From: Pseudomonas fluorescens
GTDB lineage: Bacteria > Pseudomonadota > Gammaproteobacteria > Pseudomonadales > Pseudomonadaceae
Assembly: GCF_005938625.1 (NCBI RefSeq)
Contig: NZ_VCNJ01000019.1
Span: forward strand, 44,170 to 108,169
Length of the DNA: 64,000 bases
Direction: 5' to 3'
Under the pieces are notes generated by a model, which saw nothing but the letters and a program-made list of their open reading frames with translations, was not told where the DNA came from and did not search any database. The position numbers and the translations under genes are program-made. Shown here piece by piece: positions 29,045-37,334 of the stretch (the first letter of the stretch is position 1; each line of letters opens with the position of its first letter).

Positions 29045-30073
29045 GTGGAACAATTTTACTGGCGCGATCTCAAGGATCTCGAGGATAAGTGGGCGGGCTT
29101 GAGCGTTGAGGTCAAACGAACCACGTCAAACAAGCCGCCGCTTCATCTACAGAGCGGGAACAACGGGCGGATGAAGTTGATGCTCAACGACATCACGTTG
29201 TTTTGGGGCACCATCGCCACCTCGTACTACGGTGCGTGGCTGGTTCGCAAACCGCAATCCATTCAACTGGAATCATCACCGGTACCTGCCATCGATTCTG
29301 CTGACGTCCAGGAACATTTTGATTTGCCGCCCGATGAGCGTATCCGCAACTGGTGTCGCTACTTCATCAGCAAGTTGATGGAACATCAGGCGGACTTTCT
29401 CTACCCCGGCCATTGGGTGGCGCGTCCGCTGTTGCCCACTGCGGCACGCTACACATATGGCGAAGGCGTACGCGGCTGGTATTTCTCCACACCCACAGAG
29501 GCGTCCAGCCATTTGCCGAGATGGTACGCGCGCGGTGAGGGCATTCTCGACAATGTAAATCCGCAGACCGTGCATTGGCTCGACTGGGATTTGGGTCATC
29601 TGATCGGCTTGCACACCGTGGACCCATTGTCAGGCCGGATGAAGTGGTGGCGTAAAAAAGCCCGAGAGGGCAGCTTGCCGCCCATCCTGCTCTGGTACGT
29701 GGGCGGGTTGTGCTCCTACGTGATTATCGATGGCCATTACCGATTGCAGGCAGCGCTCGACGAGCACGTAAAACCCGACTTTATTGTCTTGAGCTTCACT
29801 GAGGCGCGACAGGTCAAGTTGTGTGAAGACACCCAACAGCGAGTGTTCAGCTCACTGATGATGCAAAGCGCGAAAAACCCCGAGTTTGATGTACGAACAT
29901 TGAATCAGGCGCTGATCCACACTTTTGATGATCGTCCGTACCATTGGGCGGGTACGCATGCCTGGGCGGGCATTGCGTCGGATCAACAGTGGAGCACTGA
30001 GGTAGCGACGTTTTTGGGCGCGCAGGGCGCAACAGAACACTTGGAAGACATCCTCGGCCGCTGCGATTTTTGA
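29045..30073 (+). CDS. Uncharacterised protein with ParB-like motif
   Basis: 342 aa; I do not recognise the family. The only familiar stretch is around residues 215-255, where EGSLPPILLWYVGG is followed by VIIDGHYRLQAALDE and DFIVLSF, the arrangement of the ParB/sulfiredoxin fold (a DGHHRxxA-type box plus flanking strands). The rest is rich in Trp and Tyr (WFSTPTEASSHLPRWYARG) with no signal peptide or membrane helix. It starts with GTG at 29045, with AAGGGA upstream; an ATG two bases earlier is out of frame. It is bordered by a hydrolase and the dsb operon and has no evident operon partner. Function unknown. Confidence 0.7.
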   Translation: MEQFYWRDLKDLEDKWAGLSVEVKRTTSNKPPLHLQSGNNGRMKLMLNDITLFWGTIATSYYGAWLVRKPQSIQLESSPVPAIDSADVQEHFDLPPDERIRNWCRYFISKLMEHQADFLYPGHWVARPLLPTAARYTYGEGVRGWYFSTPTEASSHLPRWYARGEGILDNVNPQTVHWLDWDLGHLIGLHTVDPLSGRMKWWRKKAREGSLPPILLWYVGGLCSYVIIDGHYRLQAALDEHVKPDFIVLSFTEARQVKLCEDTQQRVFSSLMMQSAKNPEFDVRTLNQALIHTFDDRPYHWAGTHAWAGIASDQQWSTEVATFLGAQGATEHLEDILGRCDF

Positions 30074-30075
30074 AA

Positions 30076-30097
30076 GCTTGCGCACGTGTGCGCAAGC
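30076..30097. terminator. Hairpin between convergent genes
   Basis: GCTTGCGCAC and GTGCGCAAGC form a perfect 10-bp stem with a 2-nt centre, just after the ParB-like gene and just beyond the dsbG stop. It lacks a clean T-run, so terminator function is likely but not certain. Confidence 0.55.
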
Positions 30098-30106
30098 CAA
30101 CAATGG

Positions 30107-30877
30107 TTACTTGGGCCCGAGAATTTTCGCCAACTTGTCCGGCGAAGGCGCACCTTGCTGCTGTTGTAGCTCGCCCTTGTCATCCATATAGAAAATCGCC
30201 GGTGTGGCCTGTAAGTCCAGGTCTTCCATCAACTGCATGTTCGCCGCCAGTTTGGTCTGCACGGCCACCGGAATATCCTTCAAGGCTTTAAGCGAGCTGC
30301 CCTTGCCAGCCTTTTCATGATCTTCCAGGGCCTTGGCCGGATCTTTCGCCGCCAGCAGCGCCGCCGATTTACCCGGGCTGTCCTCGCGAATGATGCCGAC
30401 CATGATGTGCCGCAACTGCACCTTGCCAGCCTTGACCCACGGCCGCGCCTGTTCCCAGAACATGTTGCAGTAAGGACAGTTCGGATCGCTGAACAGGTAC
30501 ACGGTGCGCGGTGCATCCTTGTTGCCGTCCTGAATCCAGTTGCTCGCCTCGAACTTGGCCCAGACTTCCTTGGCCATCGGCGCGTAGACCAGTTTTTGTA
30601 ACGGTTCGCTGCTCAGATCCTTGCCGTCGGCGTCGTACAGATTACCCAGTAAAACGTGTTTGCCATCCGGAGTCAGGTACAGCGCCATGCCACGGTTCTG
30701 ATATTGCGCCGCATAGCCGCGCAGGCCATCGGGCGCATCGAACTGGCCGACGATTTTCGCGCCTTTGGCTTCGATCTGTTTGATCGCCGCAGGCAATTCT
30801 TCAGCGGCCTGCACCGACGGCAAGTGCAGCAGGGCGGTGCCCAGAGTCAGCGTCAGCAGGTGGCGGAGGCGGGGCAT
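30107..30877 (-). CDS. dsbG: Periplasmic disulfide isomerase/chaperone DsbG
   Basis: 256 aa. The signal peptide ends near VQAAEE; an N-terminal dimerisation domain is followed by a thioredoxin fold with the active site C134-P-Y-C137 in FSDPNCPYCNMFWEQ and the cis-Pro loop in LQATPAIFY. DsbG proteins protect single cysteines or isomerise disulfides and are kept reduced by DsbD. Its start overlaps dsbE by 25 nt, so dsbD, dsbE and dsbG form one operon. The order equals that of P. aeruginosa PA2476-PA2478, which also lies beside a two-component pair. Confidence 0.92.
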   Translation of the reverse strand: MPRLRHLLTLTLGTALLHLPSVQAAEELPAAIKQIEAKGAKIVGQFDAPDGLRGYAAQYQNRGMALYLTPDGKHVLLGNLYDADGKDLSSEPLQKLVYAPMAKEVWAKFEASNWIQDGNKDAPRTVYLFSDPNCPYCNMFWEQARPWVKAGKVQLRHIMVGIIREDSPGKSAALLAAKDPAKALEDHEKAGKGSSLKALKDIPVAVQTKLAANMQLMEDLDLQATPAIFYMDDKGELQQQQGAPSPDKLAKILGPK

Positions 30878-31734
30878 GGCAGTTTCCTTGCAGAGGTGGC
30901 CGGTGCAGTGGCCGGGTTCGAATTCGGGGTCGGGGTGGCAAAATTTTCCAGGGCGCGCGCCAGGCTGGCGTTGGATAACTCGCCCAGGTGACTGCTCAGC
31001 AGCCGACCGTCGGGGCTATAGAACAGCGTAGTCGGCAATGCCATCGAACCGACGGCCTGACCCAGCCGCCCACTACGGTCGAACAGCACGTTGTTAAGGC
31101 TCAGGCCCTGGGTCTCAAGAAACGTCGCCACGCTCTGCATGCTTTCTGCCTGATTGACGAACAGGAAAGTCAGGTCCGGGCGTTGTTGCTGAGCGCTTTC
31201 CAGCACCGGCATCTCGCGCCGGCACGGCGGGCACCAGGTTGCCCACAGATTGATCACCAGCGGGCCGCCCTGATAATCGCTGAGCTGGATGGTTTCCCCG
31301 GCTGCGTTGCGCAGGGAGATGTCCGGCAGTCGCGTGCCTTGTTCATAGATGTTTAACGACAACGTCGCCAACAGCCAGAACGCCACACCGCTGGCCACGC
31401 CAAAGCCCAGTGGACGACGCAGCCCAGGACGACGCCAGCCGCGATACAGCGCCGCCAGCAGCAACACAATTACACCCGGCCAGGCGAGGAAACCACCGTC
31501 ACGCAAATCGATGATTTGCCACGGGTCGTTGCGATAGTGCGACCAGTACAGCAGCACAAAGGCCACCCGCGCCGCGAGCATGCCCAACAGAAACAGGCTG
31601 AACAATGCCGACTCGGGGTTATCGCCGCCACGCTTGGCCACCCGCCAGCCGACAAAGGTCGCCAGCGCCAGGGCACTGATCAGCAGCAGGTGGTTAAGTG
31701 CGATGGCAAAGGTGCCGAGGGTTAAAGTCAGCAT
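30853..31734 (-). CDS. dsbE: Membrane-anchored thioredoxin-like protein DsbE
   Basis: 293 aa. The N-terminal ~130 residues hold four or so hydrophobic segments, including FLAWPGVIVLLLAALY, and lead into a TlpA-like thioredoxin domain with the active site W167-C168-P-P-C171 and cis-Pro in MALPTTLFY. It would carry electrons from DsbD to periplasmic targets. The polytopic N-terminus is unusual next to ordinary single-anchor DsbE/CcmG proteins. The start codon shares one base with the dsbD stop. Located away from cytochrome c maturation genes, so a role with DsbG is more likely than in haem attachment. Confidence 0.85.
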   Translation of the reverse strand: MLTLTLGTFAIALNHLLLISALALATFVGWRVAKRGGDNPESALFSLFLLGMLAARVAFVLLYWSHYRNDPWQIIDLRDGGFLAWPGVIVLLLAALYRGWRRPGLRRPLGFGVASGVAFWLLATLSLNIYEQGTRLPDISLRNAAGETIQLSDYQGGPLVINLWATWCPPCRREMPVLESAQQQRPDLTFLFVNQAESMQSVATFLETQGLSLNNVLFDRSGRLGQAVGSMALPTTLFYSPDGRLLSSHLGELSNASLARALENFATPTPNSNPATAPATSARKLPCPASATC

Positions 31735-33467
31735 TAATTGGCGTCCCGGGTGGTGGCCCAGCGTTGCAGGAACGTCTCGGCATCGACTTCGCCGGTGATG
31801 CGCTGGCTGCGGCGTTCTTCGCCATCACTACCGATCCAGACAAAGCTCGGAGGCCCCGGCACTTTGTAGCGGCTGAGCAGTTCACGGCTGGCGGCGTTGT
31901 CGGCAGTCACATCGAGGCGTATTAGACGTACGTCATTCAACGCCTGCATGACCTTGTCCTTGCCGAACACCTGTTTCTCCATGACTTTGCACGACACGCA
32001 CCAGTCGGCGTAGTAATCGAGCAATACCCACTGGCCTTGAGCCTTGGCAGCGTCGAGTTCGCGTTGCAGCGCCGCCGGCTCCTTGATCGTGGTGAACGCG
32101 TCATGCGCCGATGGCGCCGCCGCGCCGGTGCGCCCGGCACTGTAGACCTGCAACGGCTGATACGGATCATCGCTGCCGCCCGCCGCGCCAATCACCAGCA
32201 AACTGCCCCACAACCCGAGCAACAGCGAACTGGCGCCGAACAACTGGGCCACTCGGCCAAAACCTTCGGACTGTTTCCAGGCACAGAACGCGGCGATCAA
32301 CAGCAATGCACCGCACAGACCCAACCACAACGATGCATCCAGGACAGGACGCAACATCAACAGCGCCGTGGCGAGGAAGAGGAAACCGAACACACCTTTG
32401 AGCAGGTTCATCCAGGCACCGGGTTTGGGCAGGAAGCGATTGCCCACGGTCACCAGCAACAACAACGGCACACCGATGCCGATGCCCAGCGAGAACAGGA
32501 TCAAGCCACCGTGCAGCGCGTTGCCGCTCTGCGCGATGTAAAGCAAGGCACCTGCCAGCGGCGCGGTCATGCACGGGCCGACCAGCAGACCGGACAAGGC
32601 ACCGAGGACCCCGGCGCCAATCAGACTGCCACCGCTGCGACTGCGCGAGGCGTGTTCCAGACGATCGCGCAGGGCTACCGGCAATTGCAGTTCAAAGAAA
32701 CCGAACATCGGCAAGGCCAGCACCACAAAGATCGCGGCGAACGTGCCGAGCAGCCACGGATTCTGCAACCACGCCTGCAGGTTTGCGCCGAGCAGCGCGG
32801 CGATCACGCCCATCGCCGCATACACCAGGGCCATGCAGATCACATAACTGCCGGCCAGCGCAAAACCGCGACGCGGGGTGGCGCCACTGCCGACCACCAT
32901 GCCGGCGAGAATCGGCAGCATTGGCAATGTGCAAGGCGTGAATGCCAGCAACAGTCCGAGGCCGAAAAAAACCAACAGGCTCCAGCCCAGCGCCCGTTGT
33001 TGCAGGCTGCTGGCCAAAGCCTGATCCGGCGCTTCAGTGCTTGCCGCAACCGCCGCTTTACCACCCAGATCGATGACCCGGGTTTGCGGCGGATAGCACA
33101 GGCCGGCATCGGCACAGCCCTGATAGCTGACCTTGATCTGCCCTGTGGCTGCCGCCGGGATTTTCACTTCCAGCCCTTGGCGATAGACCGGTTGCTCTCC
33201 GAAAAACTCGTCGCTGTGGGATTCGCCTTCAGGCAGTGCGGGCTGCTGTTCGGCGCTCAAACCATCGAATTTCAGGCGTTTCTGATACAGGTAATAGCCG
33301 TCGGTGATTTGCCAGAACAGCTGGGTTTCACCGGATTCCAGGCGTTCCGAGGTGAGCACGAATGCCTGGTCGACCGGCAGAAACTCCGGTTTTGTCTCAA
33401 ACGGATTGTTTCCAGCCTGGGCCAGGCTGGAAATCAGTAGAGCAAACAAAAGTAAAAAATGACGCAT
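31734..33467 (-). CDS. dsbD: Thiol:disulfide interchange protein DsbD
   Basis: 577 aa. The signal peptide ends LISSLAQAG; the N-terminal immunoglobulin-like domain has the cysteine pair in YQGCADAGLCYPP; the central membrane domain (~165-420) has the first conserved Cys in LAFTPCTLPMLPI and the second in LLVGPCMTAPLAG; the C-terminal thioredoxin domain has C490-V-S-C493 in YADWCVSCK. All three redox pairs are present, so it can pass electrons from cytoplasmic thioredoxin to DsbE and DsbG. First gene of dsbDEG; the 98 bp upstream separates it from the hemopexin-like gene. Confidence 0.93.
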   Translation of the reverse strand: MRHFLLLFALLISSLAQAGNNPFETKPEFLPVDQAFVLTSERLESGETQLFWQITDGYYLYQKRLKFDGLSAEQQPALPEGESHSDEFFGEQPVYRQGLEVKIPAAATGQIKVSYQGCADAGLCYPPQTRVIDLGGKAAVAASTEAPDQALASSLQQRALGWSLLVFFGLGLLLAFTPCTLPMLPILAGMVVGSGATPRRGFALAGSYVICMALVYAAMGVIAALLGANLQAWLQNPWLLGTFAAIFVVLALPMFGFFELQLPVALRDRLEHASRSRSGGSLIGAGVLGALSGLLVGPCMTAPLAGALLYIAQSGNALHGGLILFSLGIGIGVPLLLLVTVGNRFLPKPGAWMNLLKGVFGFLFLATALLMLRPVLDASLWLGLCGALLLIAAFCAWKQSEGFGRVAQLFGASSLLLGLWGSLLVIGAAGGSDDPYQPLQVYSAGRTGAAAPSAHDAFTTIKEPAALQRELDAAKAQGQWVLLDYYADWCVSCKVMEKQVFGKDKVMQALNDVRLIRLDVTADNAASRELLSRYKVPGPPSFVWIGSDGEERRSQRITGEVDAETFLQRWATTRDAN

Positions 33468-33565
33468 GGAGGAGCCTTGTCCCTGTGCAAGTGGGGTGCA
33501 GAATGGGCGGCGGCGATTAACCGATAATTAACCGTATCCTACAAGGCCCTCCGGGCTTCGGCCAA

Positions 33566-34258
33566 TCAGCCTCGCAGCAGTCCGGGCCAGTTCGTGTCAT
33601 TGATGGTTTGCGGGCCGGAGACCAGGCGGTCGGACTGAATGTTGTAAGTCAGGTATTGGTTGTCGGTCAGGAAGATGTACCAGTAGCTGTCGGCGAAAGT
33701 CCGGTCATTTTGCGCTGCCGTGATAATGCGGTCCTTGTACGGTTTCAGCGCGCCAAGTTGATTGTCTCCGAAGGATTTGTAAGTCAAGGTCTTTGCCTTG
33801 AAGTTAAACGATAGATAGTGTCCGTCGTTCAGGATGAACCTGAACAGAAACGGGTGACCGGTCAGTTGGAACCAGGTGCCGGCGATGATCTTGTCGAAGT
33901 AGGGCAATATCGGCTTCCAGATCGAATCGGAAACTTTATAGAAGGCATCGACCTTGTCCTTGTCCTGGTTGTATTTACACACCATGGGTATTGTTCCCTG
34001 ATAGAAGAACAACCAGGCAATATCTTCATCGGACGGGGTGTTCCAGCCGAATGAAGTGGTTGTCAGTCCGAAACGCAAGTCTTTGGCATAGGGGTCAAAG
34101 CTGTCCCAGCTACCGCCGACCGATGCGGGATAGTTGGCGGATACCCCATTGTCACCGAGATCGAATCGGGAATAGGTGTCACTGTCCTTGAAGAAGAAAT
34201 AAATTCGGTCGGGGCCGGAGCGCCAATCGATCGCGACGAAGTCTTTTAGTTGAGGCAT
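33566..34258 (-). CDS. Orphan hemopexin-repeat-like protein
   Basis: 230 aa, no signal peptide. It consists of about four blocks that look like hemopexin blades: RIYFFFKDSDTYSRFDLG with later GGSWDSF, IAWLFFYQGTIPMVCKY, PFLFRFILNDGHYLSFN, and YWYIFLTDNQYLTYNIQ ending NDTNWPGL. Each has an aromatic strand, a charged turn and a Y-x-x-Y/F strand. In bacteria such folds occur in scattered proteins with few known roles, sometimes binding haem or other proteins. Base composition is visibly more AT-rich than the flanking dsb genes. It sits between dsbD and dsbR, a place I recall as uninterrupted in P. aeruginosa. Function unknown. Confidence 0.68.
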   Translation of the reverse strand: MPQLKDFVAIDWRSGPDRIYFFFKDSDTYSRFDLGDNGVSANYPASVGGSWDSFDPYAKDLRFGLTTTSFGWNTPSDEDIAWLFFYQGTIPMVCKYNQDKDKVDAFYKVSDSIWKPILPYFDKIIAGTWFQLTGHPFLFRFILNDGHYLSFNFKAKTLTYKSFGDNQLGALKPYKDRIITAAQNDRTFADSYWYIFLTDNQYLTYNIQSDRLVSGPQTINDTNWPGLLRG

Positions 34259-34495
34259 GTTTATTAAGTCCCTTTAAAGTTGTCGGTGGTTGCCAGTCGA
34301 AAACTAAATGATCGAAGGGTTATTACATAGGGAGAAACTGTTTCTTTATTAGTGGGAAAGTTTCAGCGCCGGGTGAGTCCTGCGTCAGGTGGCGCCTCGA
34401 TGTTTTTGCCCGGCTTTCCGTAAGCGCCGGTGACAGCCATAATTGCCGCTTAATCCTCGCCTGCTTCACTCGCCTTTTTTATCCACGGAGCACCC

Positions 34496-35176
34496 ATGCA
34501 CGTACTGGTTTGCGAAGACGATGAGCTGATCGCCAGCGGCATCGTTGCCGGTCTCACGGCTCAGGGTTTGACCGTTGAGCACGTCAACACTGCGTCGAAG
34601 GCGCGGGCGATGCTCAAGGTGGCTGAATTCGACGTGATGGTGCTCGATCTCGGCCTGCCAGACGAAGATGGCCTCAAATTGCTGCAACAACTGCGTCAGA
34701 GCGGCCTGGAAATTCCGGTGCTGATTCTGACCGCGCGCGACTCGGTCACCGACCGCGTTGACGGTTTGCAGGCCGGGGCTGACGATTACCTGCTCAAACC
34801 CTTCGATCTGCGGGAACTGTTCGCCCGCCTGCAAACCTTGTTGCGCCGAGTCGCCGGACGTAGTGTCAACCTGATCGAGCACGGCGCGCTGACGTACGAT
34901 CCGAGCAGTCGCGAAACCACCCTGGCCGGGCAACCGGTGGACCTGTCGCGCCGTGAGCAATCGCTGTTGCAGGCGCTGCTGCACAATCGTGGCCGGGTGC
35001 TGTCTACCGAACAGTTGAAAGACAGTGTTTACGGTTTCAACGATGAGCTGGAAAGCAACGCGCTGAACGTGCACATCCATCACCTGCGCAGCAAACTGGG
35101 CAAGGGCATCGTCGAAACCGTGCGCGGTCTGGGCTATCGCCTCGGCCCGGCCGACGGTGGAGATCAAGGCAAGTGA
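34496..35176 (+). CDS. dsbR: Response regulator DsbR (OmpR family)
   Basis: 226 aa. Receiver domain with CEDDE, phospho-acceptor D51 in MVLDLGLPDEDG, T in LTARDS and K in YLLKPFDL; a C-terminal winged-helix domain follows (SRREQSLLQALLHNRGRVLS, NVHIHHLRSKLG). It is the orthologue by position and type of P. aeruginosa PA2479, reported as the regulator half of the copper-responsive DsbRS pair that activates dsbDEG. Here it runs divergently from the dsb operon but with a hemopexin-like gene between. It overlaps dsbS by one base (TGATG). Confidence 0.85.
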   Translation: MHVLVCEDDELIASGIVAGLTAQGLTVEHVNTASKARAMLKVAEFDVMVLDLGLPDEDGLKLLQQLRQSGLEIPVLILTARDSVTDRVDGLQAGADDYLLKPFDLRELFARLQTLLRRVAGRSVNLIEHGALTYDPSSRETTLAGQPVDLSRREQSLLQALLHNRGRVLSTEQLKDSVYGFNDELESNALNVHIHHLRSKLGKGIVETVRGLGYRLGPADGGDQGK

Positions 35177-36498
35177 TGAGTCTGCGACTGCGCCTGAGTC
35201 TGACCCTCGGCGCTGCGTTTGCGCTGATCTGGGCGCTGGCGGCGGCCTGGATGCTCAGTGACCTGCGCAATCAGATGATGTTTTCCCTCGACCAGCGTCT
35301 GGTGGCGTCGGCGCGCATGGTTGCCGGGCTGCTGGAACAGTTGCCGACACTGCCGAGCAAAGGCGAGGGCACGCATTTCAGTGCCGAACAACTGAATATC
35401 CCCGGTGGCATGGCCTGTCAGGTCAGTTCCTTGCGTGGGGAAATTCTTGCGCGCAGCCACAACAATCCCGAACAGGCGCTGGAAGCCGAGAAGATGGGCT
35501 TCCATGACCAGATGATCGACGGTGCGCCGTGGCGCAGTTTCACCCTCGCCCGGGGCGATGTGCGCATTACCACCGCCGACCGGCAGATCGAGCGCGAAGC
35601 CCTGAACATGTCGATCCTGCTGGCGGCATCGGTGCCGGTAGGCGTGGCGTTGCTGGGCTGCCTGTGCCTGTTGTGGCTGGGCATCGGCCAAGGGCTGGCG
35701 CCGCTCAATCGCCTGCGTGAAGCGCTGATGCGGCGCAATGCCGACTCGCTTGAGCCGTTGCAGATCCAGACCTTCCCCAGTGAACTGAAGCCGCTGCTCG
35801 AAACGCAAAACCAGTTGTTCCAGCGCATTGGCAAAACCATCGAGCGTGAACGCCGCCTGACCGGTGACGCGGCGCATGAACTGCGCAGTCCGCTGACGGC
35901 GATCAAGACGCACCTGCAAGTTGCGCGCATGACCGATGGCAGCGCCCGCGATCAGTCGCTGGCGCGAGCCGAGGAGGGTGCCGATCGCTTGCATCGTACC
36001 CTTGAGCAACTGCTGTTGCTGGCGCGGGTCGAGGGCAGTCTGTCGTTCGATGACGGCTCGCAATGCAGTGCCGAGCAAGTGGCACGCCTGGCGATTCAGG
36101 ACGCCACGGGTGGTGAGCGCCTGCGCATCAAACTGCAACTACCGGCTGAGCTTTCTGCTGCACCGCTACAGATGCCGGCCGTGTTGTCGATTGCCGCGCT
36201 GCGCAATCTGCTCGACAACGCCCTGCGCCATACGCCCGAGGACTGTGCGGTTGAGCTGAGTCTGGAAACCATTGGCAACCGCGTACGTTTTGTCGTGCGC
36301 GACCATGGGCCGGGGATTGCGCCGGATGACCTGCAACATCTGACCCAGCGCTTCTGGCGCAACGGCCAGAGCACCGGATGTGGTCTCGGCCTGGCGATTG
36401 TCCAGGCGATCGTCCAGCGTTGTGACTGCGCCCTGCATTTCGACAGCCGCCCGGATGGCCTGCGCGTCGAACTGACCATGCCGTTGCAACCTTTCTGA
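35176..36498 (+). CDS. dsbS: Sensor histidine kinase DsbS
   Basis: 440 aa. Two membrane helices (ALIWALAAAWML near residues 16-27 and VPVGVALLGCLCLLWLGIG near 155) enclose a periplasmic sensor loop of about 120 residues; the cytoplasm holds a HisKA domain with H234 in DAAHELRSPLTA and an ATPase domain with LRNLLDNALRHTP and DHGPGIAPDD. Family report: apo DsbS acts as phosphatase, and copper binding releases activation of dsb genes. The loop contains a Cys in GGMACQVSSLRG that could be a metal ligand (inference). The ATG at 35176 is preferred over an adjacent GTG. Confidence 0.85.
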   Translation: MSLRLRLSLTLGAAFALIWALAAAWMLSDLRNQMMFSLDQRLVASARMVAGLLEQLPTLPSKGEGTHFSAEQLNIPGGMACQVSSLRGEILARSHNNPEQALEAEKMGFHDQMIDGAPWRSFTLARGDVRITTADRQIEREALNMSILLAASVPVGVALLGCLCLLWLGIGQGLAPLNRLREALMRRNADSLEPLQIQTFPSELKPLLETQNQLFQRIGKTIERERRLTGDAAHELRSPLTAIKTHLQVARMTDGSARDQSLARAEEGADRLHRTLEQLLLLARVEGSLSFDDGSQCSAEQVARLAIQDATGGERLRIKLQLPAELSAAPLQMPAVLSIAALRNLLDNALRHTPEDCAVELSLETIGNRVRFVVRDHGPGIAPDDLQHLTQRFWRNGQSTGCGLGLAIVQAIVQRCDCALHFDSRPDGLRVELTMPLQPF

Positions 36499-36513
36499 TT
36501 CCAGTAGAGCCTG

Positions 36514-36598
36514 TGTAGGAGCTGCCGAACGCTGCGATCTTTTGATTTTGTTTTTCAAGATCAAGATCAAAAGATCGCAGCCTTCGGCAGCTCCTACA
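36514..36598. repeat. REP doublet, GTAGGAGCTGCCG type
   Basis: TGTAGGAGCTGCCGAACGCTG is mirrored by CAGCCTTCGGCAGCTCCTACA, with GATCTTTTGAT arms inside. It lies immediately after dsbS. Confidence 0.87.
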
Positions 36599-36706
36599 GG
36601 AAATCGCGCCAGACACATTAAATGTAACTTCTCGGCGTTCGCTATCCGGCCCGGGTGGGGGTAAGGTCAGCGCAGCTTTGACTCAATGGATTGAGGGAAC
36701 TGCGCC

Positions 36707-37192
36707 ATGGAAGCACCCATCTGTATCCGACCGGCCACACTGGCCGACGCCGGTATCATCAGCCGCATCATCGAACGTTCGATCCGCATCGGATGTGCGC
36801 TCGATCACCGTAACGATTCATCACTCGTCCGCCAATGGATCGGCCTGCAATCCGCCGATTTTATCACTGCTCGACTGGCCGATCCGCACTTCTATCTCTG
36901 CATTGCGTTGTTGGCGGACAAACCGGTCGGTGTCGGCATGGCTCGGGCCAGCGGCGACATTTTGCTGTGTTACGTCCAGCCAGAGTCATTTCGTCGCGGC
37001 GTCGGGCGGGCGCTGATGCGGGATCTGGAAGGCTGGTTACGGGTTCGCGGTGTTTTTCACGCTGATCTCAACAGCACGCGCACCGGCCGTGCATTTTATC
37101 GGCGTCTGGGCTATCACGAGTCAGCGTCGTCCCTCGAATACCACGGCTTGCATACCCTGCCCATGCACAAGTTGCTGGCAACGCATGGCTGA
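36707..37192 (+). CDS. GNAT-family N-acetyltransferase
   Basis: 161 aa, single GNAT domain. The acetyl-CoA loop is seen as VQPESFRRGVGRALMRDLEGW, and the closing strand as NSTRTGRAFYRRLGYHESAS. The N-terminus IRPATLADAGIISRIIERS is typical. The ATG at 36707 has GAGGGA upstream. Substrate unknown. It ends 17 bp before the pvdH promoter box, so it has no clear link with pyoverdine synthesis. Confidence 0.83.
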   Translation: MEAPICIRPATLADAGIISRIIERSIRIGCALDHRNDSSLVRQWIGLQSADFITARLADPHFYLCIALLADKPVGVGMARASGDILLCYVQPESFRRGVGRALMRDLEGWLRVRGVFHADLNSTRTGRAFYRRLGYHESASSLEYHGLHTLPMHKLLATHG

Positions 37193-37208
37193 CAACTCGA
37201 TCACGGGC

Positions 37209-37232
37209 TAAATCCTCAGGCCCCTTAAGCGT
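37209..37232 (+). promoter_or_regulatory. PvdS iron-starvation promoter box for pvdH
   Basis: GCTAAATCC followed by CGT with exactly 16 nt between TAAAT and CGT, an exact match to the PvdS signature, 102 nt upstream of the pvdH ATG. Confidence 0.83.
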
Positions 37233-37334
37233 TTCCAGAACAGGAAAACCAGCAAGTGCGCCCCGCGATCGGAATGCGCACCTGTCCGGTGTGCTGTTTT
37301 GGTCACTATCCATAGCCAATTGAGGGGTCGAGAG

